Source: JBCCQH01 sp039024435 (GTDB lineage Bacteria > Bacteroidota > Bacteroidia > J057 > JADKCL01). From it: a stretch of DNA of 64,000 bases. Positions 1 to 7,775 of this stretch are shown here, one piece after another. The DNA lies in NCBI GenBank assembly GCA_039024435.1, contig JBCCQH010000001.1, positions 124,001-188,000 on the forward strand, given 5' to 3'. The translations under genes were made by a program, and so were the position numbers. The notes below the pieces were generated by a model. That model did no database searches, was not told where the DNA came from, and saw only the letters and a program-made list of their open reading frames with translations. Numbering within the stretch: the first letter of the stretch is position 1; each line of letters begins with the position of its first letter.

Positions 1-1646
1 CCGTCGGGCGCCCGGGACCGGGTCAGGTAGGTGGCGGGCATGGAGGAAATGAAGAGTTTGCGGCCGTCGTTGATGATGACCGGGGAAAAGATCATCTGGG
101 GAATCACGGCCAGTTCTTCGCGCTCAGTGTAATCGCTCAGGCGGGTCTCCCGCCACACCCCCAGGTTATTCGCCATTTGGTTGTCGAAGGACCAGCCGCG
201 GTCACTGAAGTATTTCGATCCGCCGACGGTTTCCTTGGCGGTAGGCAGGAAGAGGCCAGTAATGATTTTGAAGGCCACCCGGTTGAGCAGATCGCGGGTC
301 AGGCGTTCGGCGTAGATGGGACTCATGGGGTTGATTCCGTGTCCGAGGCGGTTGAGCAGGTACAGTTCCCGATAGTAGGCCGCACCGATCATTCCGCCGG
401 AGGCCCCGGTAATGAGGCGGGTTCGGTCCATGAATTTTCCTTGGGTGAGGCTGTCGAGCTTTTGGAAGGACCGCAGGACAAAATAGGCGGACCGCAATCC
501 GCCGCCACTCACGCAGACCAGGACGGCCCGGGGCTTGGTAGAGGATCCGTGGAAAACGGTGTAGTCAGAGCGCCACAAATCGAGGGTGCGCAGGGTATTT
601 TGCCGGTCGCGCCGGATGTTGTCGGCATTGTGGACTTCGTACAATTTTTCTTTGGTGTAGGGAACCGGCGCAATCTCGTAATTCATTCCAAAGGCCGGAT
701 GCCGGTAGCGATCCAGGGTGATGGAGGCAAGGACGAAGTAAAATCCCACTGCGACCAGCAGTGCCCCCGGTCCCAAGCGCCGAAACCAAAAGACAAAAGC
801 TGCGATCAGCATCATCGCCACCGACAGCAGCAAGAGGATGCTCGTTCCGGCCGGAATCAAGAAATAGGGATTGCCTTCCAGGATCCCCATCACGATAATC
901 ACCCCGAGGAGGATCAATTGGAGGAAGAGGGCATTGCCGTGGTTGCGGTTCAGGAGTTGTTCCACCACCTTGCGAAAATTGGCCGGAAGATTGGGATCGG
1001 GCTGGCGAATGCGCAGGAACCCCACCAGATAGTTGTCCACGCGGATCCGCAGTCCGATTCCCATGCGCGCCTTTTCCAGAATCACCCGGCGCCCCTTGAA
1101 CTCGCGGACCACTCCTCCGGCGACATTGTCCACGAAGTTGCGGTTGCTCCGAAAGAAGTAGAGCAGGATGAACAAGGTGGCCATGGCCATTCCCACAAAA
1201 ACCCCAGTGAGTTCACCGACCATCCACCAGTTAAAATCGCCGTACAAGAACCGCTTCAACTTCAGGTAGCGGTAGGCGTAGAGCGCCAGAAATATCAGCG
1301 GAATGAGGAAGTTGTTTTGGAAGTAGACAAAAAAGGGGCGGTACTCCAGGGCCAAAAACGGAAAGCGGTAGCTGTTGGTGATGTAGGAGGTGATCATGTA
1401 CACCGTGATGTACACTCCGAGTCCGATGCCGAGGAGGAAGTTGCTGTAAAAATTCTCTTCGCCCAGGTACTCTGGTTCCAGGAATAAGTAGGGGATCCCA
1501 AATGCCTGACCGAAATTATTGGTGACCACCAGAAAAAGAAACAGCCAACTGATCAAAATGAACTTCTGGTAGCGGACTTGAATCACAGCCAGCTGCACGG
1601 GGAGGGAATAATAGATCGCCTCGTAGATGGATCGGATCCGCTGCAT
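1..1646 (-). CDS. Patatin-like phospholipase with N-terminal membrane region (3' end outside window)
   Basis: The minus-strand frame is open from ATG at 1646 to the window edge (about 548 residues, C-terminus missing). The first ~170 residues contain several hydrophobic segments with aromatic-rich loops, so this is an integral membrane protein. Around residues 370-420 it carries the patatin signature: a glycine-rich oxyanion loop SGGGLRSA followed by the nucleophile elbow GASGG (Ser near residue 414). In patatin lipases this serine pairs with an aspartate further downstream, which would lie near or beyond the window edge. The expected activity is acyl-ester hydrolysis of membrane lipids. A stop codon lies in frame just upstream of ATG 1646, so the start is well constrained. 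The long plus-strand reading frame at 177-1487 is its antisense shadow. Confidence 0.85.
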   Translation of the reverse strand, partial: MQRIRSIYEAIYYSLPVQLAVIQVRYQKFILISWLFLFLVVTNNFGQAFGIPYLFLEPEYLGEENFYSNFLLGIGLGVYITVYMITSYITNSYRFPFLALEYRPFFVYFQNNFLIPLIFLALYAYRYLKLKRFLYGDFNWWMVGELTGVFVGMAMATLFILLYFFRSNRNFVDNVAGGVVREFKGRRVILEKARMGIGLRIRVDNYLVGFLRIRQPDPNLPANFRKVVEQLLNRNHGNALFLQLILLGVIIVMGILEGNPYFLIPAGTSILLLLSVAMMLIAAFVFWFRRLGPGALLVAVGFYFVLASITLDRYRHPAFGMNYEIAPVPYTKEKLYEVHNADNIRRDRQNTLRTLDLWRSDYTVFHGSSTKPRAVLVCVSGGGLRSAYFVLRSFQKLDSLTQGKFMDRTRLITGASGGMIGAAYYRELYLLNRLGHGINPMSPIYAERLTRDLLNRVAFKIITGLFLPTAKETVGGSKYFSDRGWSFDNQMANNLGVWRETRLSDYTEREELAVIPQMIFSPVIINDGRKLFISSMPATYLTRSRAPD

Positions 1647-1653
1647 ACCGATT

Positions 1654-1661
1654 CAAAAATA
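1654..1661 (-). promoter_or_regulatory. Bacteroidota -7 box (TATTTTTG) for the patatin-like gene
   Basis: The minus strand reads TATTTTTG, a match to the Bacteroidota TAnnTTTG -7 element, ending 7 nt before the ATG at 1646. A transcript started from it would have almost no leader. No clear -33 TTG was placed. Confidence 0.45.
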
Positions 1662-1920
1662 GAAAATTTGGTGAATTGGATGGCATTTTTGGGTCCCAAT
1701 CCATTTTGCGCCCAGTGGTGGGGTACGAAGCTCGGAGGTGCCGCGGGGCTGCCCCCAGTGGAGGGACAATCTGGCCGCCGGAGGGGTAATTTTGTCCGCC
1801 AAGTGACCCGGAAAAATGTTCGGTCCGACCGCTGAGTGACAGTGGTAAATGGCCAAACGGGGTAAAATTTGGGTTGAGTTGGAGTCCCGGCTAAGAATTG
1901 GGTTATCAACTACTTATGCA

Positions 1921-1951
1921 CATTTTCTCCCCCGAATGCTTGGGGAAAATG
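1921..1951. repeat. Imperfect inverted repeat upstream of the operon
   Basis: CATTTT...CCCC pairs with GGGGAAAATG across a short loop, with a 2-nt bulge. It lies about 75 bp before the first ATG of the six-gene operon and could be a leader hairpin or operator. Its function is not known. Confidence 0.35.
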
Positions 1952-2025
1952 TGGCAAAAAAGTTAATAACTTAGTAACATCAATCGTAGCATATTGTCGC
2001 CGCCTAATTGTAAATTGCGCCCCGA

Positions 2026-4110
2026 ATGAGATTACTGTACGCTGTATTTGCTGCTTTTCTGTCCGGTAATTTGCTCTATGCCCAGGAATCCTTCGATGAG
2101 AAGTTCACTTCTGCGGGCAATATTGGGATGACCGTTTCCAATTTTGGCATTATCGGAAATGCCTTCAATGGTTCGTTTGATATCGAAGGTTTTCCCTCTT
2201 GCGAATACCCCGTCGGCTCGGGCATCGAAACGATATTTGATGGTTCGCTCTGGATTGGGGCGAAAATCAACGGTGGCGTCATTGCGGTTTCGACCGGTGC
2301 CCTTGACGCCAGCACCGGTTACACCACGGGTCGGGCTGGATTTGAATTTACCGCGCCGGTCGGTTCGGAACTCGGGGAGCAATCTTCCCTGTTTGACTCG
2401 CCGGTGTTCAACCCCAATGCGGTTTCTCACCAAGATTTTATTGCGGACTTTTCGGACACGGCCATCTTCGTACCGGGCACCCAGACCCAAATCCTCGGCC
2501 ACGACAATCCCCTGAACGTCGGGGTCCACATGGAGACCTACAACTGGAACTTTCCCTTCGCCAATTTTTTCGTCATCCTCAACTTCCGCATCACCAACAT
2601 TGGGAACGATTTTTTGGAGGACCTCTACCTGGGTTACTGGACCGACTGTGTGGTCCGCAATCTGAACATTACGCCGGTGGGTTCGTCGGGATTTTACACG
2701 CGGGGCGGAAACGGTTATCTGGATTCATTGTACCTGGGGTACGAATTTGACGGTGACCCTGACCTTTCCACCTTCACCCAGACCTATATTTCGACGAAAT
2801 TCTTGGGGTCGGAAGATGCTACGGGATTCCGTCACCCCAAAGTAGATACCGGTTTTAAGGTCCACTTCAACACTTGGCAGTTCAACAATTCCAGCGATCC
2901 GCTTTACTTTTTCCCGCCGGACGACAATGCGCGTTACAGCAAGATGACGGCGGGCCTCAATTTTCTGGACCAATGGGAGACCCAGATCCTCCCGAATATC
3001 CGCGCGGCCAGTAACCGCACGCACATGGTCTCGGTGGGTCCCTACGCGACTCTGGCTCCGGGCCAGTCGATTGACATTGCCTTCGCGATTGTCGCGGCAA
3101 AAGGGGTCAGCGACGGCAACCCCATTCCCGCGGACACCGATGAGCAGCGGACGAATCTCATCACCAATGCGGGTTGGGCCCAGACGGCTTATAACGGTGA
3201 GGATGGCAACTGCAATGGCGTTCTGGATCCGGGCGAAGACAAGGACAATGACGGGGTGATTGACCGCTTCATCTTACCGGCTCCGCCAGATGTCCCGCGG
3301 GTGCACGTTGAGCCGGGCGACAACCAAATTGAAATTTACTGGAGCAACAACGCCGAATTTTCCGTCGATCCAATTTCGAGCCGGCGTGATTTTGAGGGCT
3401 ACCGGGTCTACAAAACCGCGGTCGGCTTTGACGTGAAGGACGTGGTAGACATTGCAGCGGAACTCAAGCGGGCCGGCGAGTACGACAAGGCGGGCAATTC
3501 TCTGTTCTTCAACACTGGTTTTGCCGCAGTGGCCCTGGATCAACCCGTCACCTTTCCCGGCGACACGACCCAGTACTACTACCGGTTCGTCTTCGATGAC
3601 GTGCAGGACGGTTGGCAGCACGCGGTGGCGGTGACCGCATTTGACGAAGGTGAGGTCGTAAATAATTTGGAATCGCTGGAATCCAGCCCATTGGCCAATC
3701 TTCAGCGGATTTTTCCCGGCAAGAGCGGCAACGATGGCTTTGAAAATGGGGATCCCTTTGTGTATCCGAATCCGTATTACGCGGGTGCTTCTTGGGAAGG
3801 TGCGAGTACGTTGGAAGAGGACCGCAAAGTGATGTTTGCCAATCTGCCGGACGAGTGCGAAGTGCGGATCTACACCGTAGCGGGCGATTTGGTGGACCAA
3901 TTTGTCCATGACCAAAGCTACAACGGCAGCGACATCCGCTGGTTTGAGACCTATTCCGATACGACCAATACGAAATTCTCGGGGGGTGAGCACGCCTGGG
4001 ATCTGCTGTCGGCAGACAACCAGATCATCGCCCGTGGCATATACCTGTTCTCAGTCAAAGACCTGGGTTCGGGCGAGATTTTCAAAGGAAAGTTTGTAGT
4101 GATCAAATGA
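2026..4110 (+). CDS. Large secreted protein with T9SS/FlgD-like C-terminal domain, first gene of six-gene operon
   Basis: The 694-residue product starts with a signal peptide (residues 1-19, ending LLYAQ). The body is a beta-rich extracellular protein of no family I can name. Near residues 390-410 it has an acidic, calcium-loop-like stretch (NGVLDPGEDKDNDG), followed by a fibronectin-III-like segment. The C-terminal ~110 residues begin with VYPNPYY and end in GKFVVIK, typical of T9SS sorting or FlgD-Ig-like tails. The product is therefore probably exported through the outer membrane and anchored or released. Its stop codon overlaps the next gene's ATG (ATGA), so the two are translationally coupled. 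Exact function is unknown. Confidence 0.8.
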   Translation: MRLLYAVFAAFLSGNLLYAQESFDEKFTSAGNIGMTVSNFGIIGNAFNGSFDIEGFPSCEYPVGSGIETIFDGSLWIGAKINGGVIAVSTGALDASTGYTTGRAGFEFTAPVGSELGEQSSLFDSPVFNPNAVSHQDFIADFSDTAIFVPGTQTQILGHDNPLNVGVHMETYNWNFPFANFFVILNFRITNIGNDFLEDLYLGYWTDCVVRNLNITPVGSSGFYTRGGNGYLDSLYLGYEFDGDPDLSTFTQTYISTKFLGSEDATGFRHPKVDTGFKVHFNTWQFNNSSDPLYFFPPDDNARYSKMTAGLNFLDQWETQILPNIRAASNRTHMVSVGPYATLAPGQSIDIAFAIVAAKGVSDGNPIPADTDEQRTNLITNAGWAQTAYNGEDGNCNGVLDPGEDKDNDGVIDRFILPAPPDVPRVHVEPGDNQIEIYWSNNAEFSVDPISSRRDFEGYRVYKTAVGFDVKDVVDIAAELKRAGEYDKAGNSLFFNTGFAAVALDQPVTFPGDTTQYYYRFVFDDVQDGWQHAVAVTAFDEGEVVNNLESLESSPLANLQRIFPGKSGNDGFENGDPFVYPNPYYAGASWEGASTLEEDRKVMFANLPDECEVRIYTVAGDLVDQFVHDQSYNGSDIRWFETYSDTTNTKFSGGEHAWDLLSADNQIIARGIYLFSVKDLGSGEIFKGKFVVIK

Positions 4111-6278
4111 GTTTTAGTACAGTTATGAGAAAAATTTTACCTCTTTTTGCATTGCTGTTTGTCCTGGGAATGGGTGCGCAGGCGCAGACCTATCCGCTGG
4201 TGACCATTCAGGACATCCAGATGAGAACACCCGCCGACCTTGCGGCTTGCTCGGACTCCTCGACCTTCAACAATGACACCGTACGGGTGCAGGGCGTGGT
4301 CGTGACCCCGTCCAATATCTCGTCCCTCACCAACGCGAACCGCGGCCAGATCTGGGTCCGCGACGGTTACGGCTCTTTTTCCGGACTGGACGTGATCCAG
4401 TTTGACGATCCCAACACCAATGGGATGGCCAACCTGATCGCCGGTGACTCCATCGAAATGACCGGGGTGGTCTTCGAATTTGCCGACCACGAAACGGAGT
4501 TGATCCCGCTCTCCGGGGTAAACATCACGATTCTCGGTGCGGGTGCCGCAATCCAGCCGACGGTCGTGAACGTCGCCGATCTGAATGATGTCAACCAGGA
4601 AAACTTGCTCCCGTCGGGTGAGCAGTGGGAAGGTTCCTACATCGAAGTACAGAACGTTACCGTCGTTTCGGTAGACCCTTTTGCCGGGGGTACCCGCGTG
4701 AGCTTTGTGGTCCAGGACGGCAACGGCAACAAGCTCAACATCACTGACCGCTTTTTGGCCCAGCGCCTGCCCAATGGCAACCCTCCCGGGAGTTTCGTTC
4801 CGCCGAATCCGGGTGACACCTACAACTTTATCCGGGGGATCATCATCCACTCTCCGAACGGTTGTACCGGCGCCAATGGCCGCGGCTACGAACTGGCGCC
4901 CACGGACGCCAACGATTACGACCTGAACGCGGCGGCTCCGACCATCGTGAACGTCAACCGCAGTTTGGTCACGCCGACTTCCGCCCAGACTGTGTCCGTC
5001 ACGGCGGACATCTCCGACCTCAACGGCATCCAGTCCGCGGAGTTGAACTACGCAGTGGGCATCACCAATACTTCCTACACCACGGTCGCCATGGCCTTGC
5101 AGACGGGCAATACGCAAAGCGGTACCTGGAGCGCGGACATCCCCGCCCAGGCTGACGGCGCTTTTGTCAAGTACTATGTCTGTGCCACCGACAGCAGCAG
5201 CAATACCAGTTGTGTCCCGGCGGTGCCTTCGCAGTCGGATCCCATCTTTTACACGGTGCGCGACAATGGCACGACCATTTTTGATGTGCAGTTCGTCCCC
5301 AGCTCCTTTGCCAGCGCCAACTCGGGCTACCAGGGCCTGGACGTGACCGTAGAAGGAGTGGTCACGGCTTCCGCCGAAGCGACCAACCTTGGCTTTGTCT
5401 ACATCCAGCAGGAAAATGAATTGGCCTGGGCGGGTCTTTTGCTCACCGGCAATGCGGCCCTCGCGACGCTGACTGTCGGCCAGAAAGTGACCGTCACCGG
5501 TACGGTGGAAGAAAACTTCGGATTTACAACCCTCGGTTCGGTGACCAGTGTAACCGCCAATGGCACCGGGACCATCAATCCGGTCACCCTCGATCCGGTG
5601 GATTTCACGAGCTACAGTTTCGCCGATGGTGAGCCCTACGAATCGATGCTCGTCACCCTGGCCAATCCCAATGCCAACCAGTGCCTCACCGTCGTCGACC
5701 AGAACGTGGATGCGCCCAACAACTTCGCCGAGTGGCGGGTGGGAAACGATTGCTTTGACCCGCAGAACGGTTGTCGTGTAATCACCGGTCGCGTAACCAA
5801 TACCGCCCGTTCTTCTTTGAATGTCTCCTACGTGAACGATGCCCAGTGGGCGACCACGGACGGAACCATGAATGTGGCGCCGATTGTAGTGAATGTCTGC
5901 GACGACTTTGCCGGAATCACCGGGATCATGGACTACACCTTTGGCAACTTCAAGCTGACCCCGCGCAACAATGCGGACTTTGCCTTTACTGGTCCCTGCG
6001 GCTTGAGTGTCGATGCGGCACAACTCGGAGAAGTAAAAGCTTACCCGAATCCCTTTACCAGCAGCTTCAACCTGGAGTACGCATTTGAAGGTGTCCTGGA
6101 AGACGTCACCGCTACGGTATACGACGTGATGGGCCGCGACCTGAAGGTCATTTCCCTGAACCATACCTCGGGTGAAACTACTATCGAGACCTCGGACCTG
6201 GCTCCGGGCAACTACATCGTCAAGGTCACCGCCGAAAGCGGCCTGATCGATGTGGTCAAGATCAACAAAATCTGGTAA
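4107..6278 (+). CDS. Secreted protein with two OB-like domains and T9SS tail
   Basis: This 723-residue protein has a signal peptide whose core begins at the internal Met at 4125 (MRKILPLFALLFVLG...AQAQ). The ATG at 4107 overlaps the upstream TGA and is equally possible. Two similar beta-rich modules (about residues 25-190 and 385-500), with phrases such as VRVQGVVVTPSN and VTVEGVVTASAE, resemble the DUF5689/OB-fold modules of Bacteroidota surface proteins. An Ig-like segment lies between them. The last ~80 residues (VKAYPNPFTSSF...VVKINKIW) are a canonical T9SS type A sorting domain. It is the second gene of the operon. Ligand or enzymatic activity cannot be read from the sequence. Confidence 0.82.
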   Translation: MSFSTVMRKILPLFALLFVLGMGAQAQTYPLVTIQDIQMRTPADLAACSDSSTFNNDTVRVQGVVVTPSNISSLTNANRGQIWVRDGYGSFSGLDVIQFDDPNTNGMANLIAGDSIEMTGVVFEFADHETELIPLSGVNITILGAGAAIQPTVVNVADLNDVNQENLLPSGEQWEGSYIEVQNVTVVSVDPFAGGTRVSFVVQDGNGNKLNITDRFLAQRLPNGNPPGSFVPPNPGDTYNFIRGIIIHSPNGCTGANGRGYELAPTDANDYDLNAAAPTIVNVNRSLVTPTSAQTVSVTADISDLNGIQSAELNYAVGITNTSYTTVAMALQTGNTQSGTWSADIPAQADGAFVKYYVCATDSSSNTSCVPAVPSQSDPIFYTVRDNGTTIFDVQFVPSSFASANSGYQGLDVTVEGVVTASAEATNLGFVYIQQENELAWAGLLLTGNAALATLTVGQKVTVTGTVEENFGFTTLGSVTSVTANGTGTINPVTLDPVDFTSYSFADGEPYESMLVTLANPNANQCLTVVDQNVDAPNNFAEWRVGNDCFDPQNGCRVITGRVTNTARSSLNVSYVNDAQWATTDGTMNVAPIVVNVCDDFAGITGIMDYTFGNFKLTPRNNADFAFTGPCGLSVDAAQLGEVKAYPNPFTSSFNLEYAFEGVLEDVTATVYDVMGRDLKVISLNHTSGETTIETSDLAPGNYIVKVTAESGLIDVVKINKIW

Positions 6279-6344
6279 GGTACCGGATCCGCAAAATACG
6301 TTGTGGGTGAGGCGTTCGGTGAATGCCTCCCTGCTTCTTTCACC

Positions 6345-7775
6345 ATGAAGAGATCTATACTCTATTTATCGCTGTTGGTCGCGGCGATCACCGCTTGCGA
6401 CCGCGGAAGCCTGAAGCAAAACGCCGCCCCCGACACGCGGATTTCGGTCACCGAGATCAACCTGGTCGGCGAGGAACGCCTCCGCAGCGAAGTCACGCTG
6501 CATTGGTTGGGAACCGATGTGGACGGCTACGTGACCAGCTACGAATTGTCGCTGGATGGCACCAACTGGACGGAGGTGACTTCCACCGACAGCACCTTTA
6601 ACTTCTCGCTTACGGCGGGTTCGGACACGACCGATATCGATTTCTTCGTCCGGGCCATCGACAATGACGGCGCCCGGGACGAAACGCCGGCTTATCTGCT
6701 GGTGCCCATCAAAAATTCCCCGCCCACGGCGATCTTTGACACGGTGCGGACCCTGCCGGATACCGGATTCGTGGTGATGACCATTTTCTTCGACGTAGAC
6801 GATTCGGACGGGGCCAATAACCTCGACAGCGTTTTCCTCAAGCTGAACAATGGGCCTTGGTATCCCTTCGAGCCGACGGTGAATACCGTGACCCTCGTGC
6901 CACAGGATCCGGCTTTTACCGGAATCACCTCGGCCAATGTCTTTGTGGGTCCGCAGGCGGATCTGCTGCCCAATGCGATTGCGGGCCTCAACCTCGAAGG
7001 GGACAACACTTTTTACCTGAAAGCACGCGATGCCGCTGGTGCGGAAAGCGTGGTGGATACCTCGCGCGCATTGTTTTACAAGCGAAAAACCAGCGATCTC
7101 TTGCTCGTCGATGCCCACAACAGTGGCAGTACTCCAACGCCGGAGGAAGTGTACGATCAGGCTTTGTCGCCCTTGTTTGCGTCTTACGACCGGATCGACC
7201 TGACCCGGGACAATGGCGCCAATATCCCCCAGTTGTGGATTCCGACTTTTTCTTTTCTGTTGGAACTCTACGACAAGGTGTTTTGGTACGGAAGTACCGC
7301 TGAGGTGTCGATTTTAGAAAATGCCGCTGCCGCAGTGCAGAATTACCTCACCGGGGGCGGAAAAGTTCTGATTAGCACCAGTTTTCCAACTGACTTTGAC
7401 AATTCGAGTTCGGCGATTACCGAATTCACTCCGATCGACAGCGCGTTTGTGGGTTTGGGGCCCCGGCTTCCTTTGGACAGTCTGCTGATGCCGACCGCCG
7501 CATTCGCTGCCGATTATGATACACTGGAGGCGAGCATTTTCGTCGGCCGGGCCACTCCGATCTACGTGAAATCGATTGCGGAGACGATTTACAACGGCCA
7601 GATTTTCGCCCCCGCCAGCTACAATGGCCCCACCGCGATGGGCGCGCTGACCCGCAACGGGAGCGGGAACATCAATATGGTCATTGTTTCGGTCGAATTG
7701 CAACAAGTGTATGCACGGCCTCAGGAATTGGAAAACTTTTTTAATCAGGTGTTGCTGAATGAATTCAATTGGTAG
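6345..7775 (+). CDS. Putative lipoprotein with Ig-like and C-terminal alpha/beta domain
   Basis: The start at 6345 gives a clean lipoprotein signal (MKRSILYLSLLVAAITAC, lipobox TAC); the frame also extends to an alternative start at 6303, which would spoil the signal. The mature ~460 residues begin with beta-sandwich modules (VTLHWLGTDVDGYVTSYELSLDG, fibronectin-like). They end in a domain with the pattern LLLVDAHNSG...KVFWYGS...YLTGGGKVLISTSFP, which recalls DUF4350/GATase-like folds that bind or sense ligands. It probably sits on the outer or inner leaflet of the outer membrane. The gene overlaps the following TonB-receptor gene by 17 nt. Function is unknown; a partner role for the neighbouring receptor is an inference. 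Confidence 0.75.
   Translation: MKRSILYLSLLVAAITACDRGSLKQNAAPDTRISVTEINLVGEERLRSEVTLHWLGTDVDGYVTSYELSLDGTNWTEVTSTDSTFNFSLTAGSDTTDIDFFVRAIDNDGARDETPAYLLVPIKNSPPTAIFDTVRTLPDTGFVVMTIFFDVDDSDGANNLDSVFLKLNNGPWYPFEPTVNTVTLVPQDPAFTGITSANVFVGPQADLLPNAIAGLNLEGDNTFYLKARDAAGAESVVDTSRALFYKRKTSDLLLVDAHNSGSTPTPEEVYDQALSPLFASYDRIDLTRDNGANIPQLWIPTFSFLLELYDKVFWYGSTAEVSILENAAAAVQNYLTGGGKVLISTSFPTDFDNSSSAITEFTPIDSAFVGLGPRLPLDSLLMPTAAFAADYDTLEASIFVGRATPIYVKSIAETIYNGQIFAPASYNGPTAMGALTRNGSGNINMVIVSVELQQVYARPQELENFFNQVLLNEFNW

Larger units (their letters stand above)
1647..2025. other. Divergent intergenic region between patatin-like gene and six-gene operon
   Basis: This 379-bp stretch separates divergent genes and must hold both promoters. 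Apart from the minus-strand -7 box and the hairpin-forming inverted repeat at 1921-1951, no gene is supported. Short frames here lack coding-like composition and overlap each other on both strands. Confidence 0.5.

Noticed and set aside
177..1487. 436-codon plus-strand open frame
   Set aside because: It is antisense to the patatin-like gene, which has clear motifs on the minus strand; the plus frame is low-complexity and without signal or family resemblance.
4137..6164. 675-codon minus-strand open frame
   Set aside because: Antisense shadow of the T9SS cargo gene at 4107-6278, caused by GC-rich codon use; the His/Val/Arg/Gly-rich translation has no domain.
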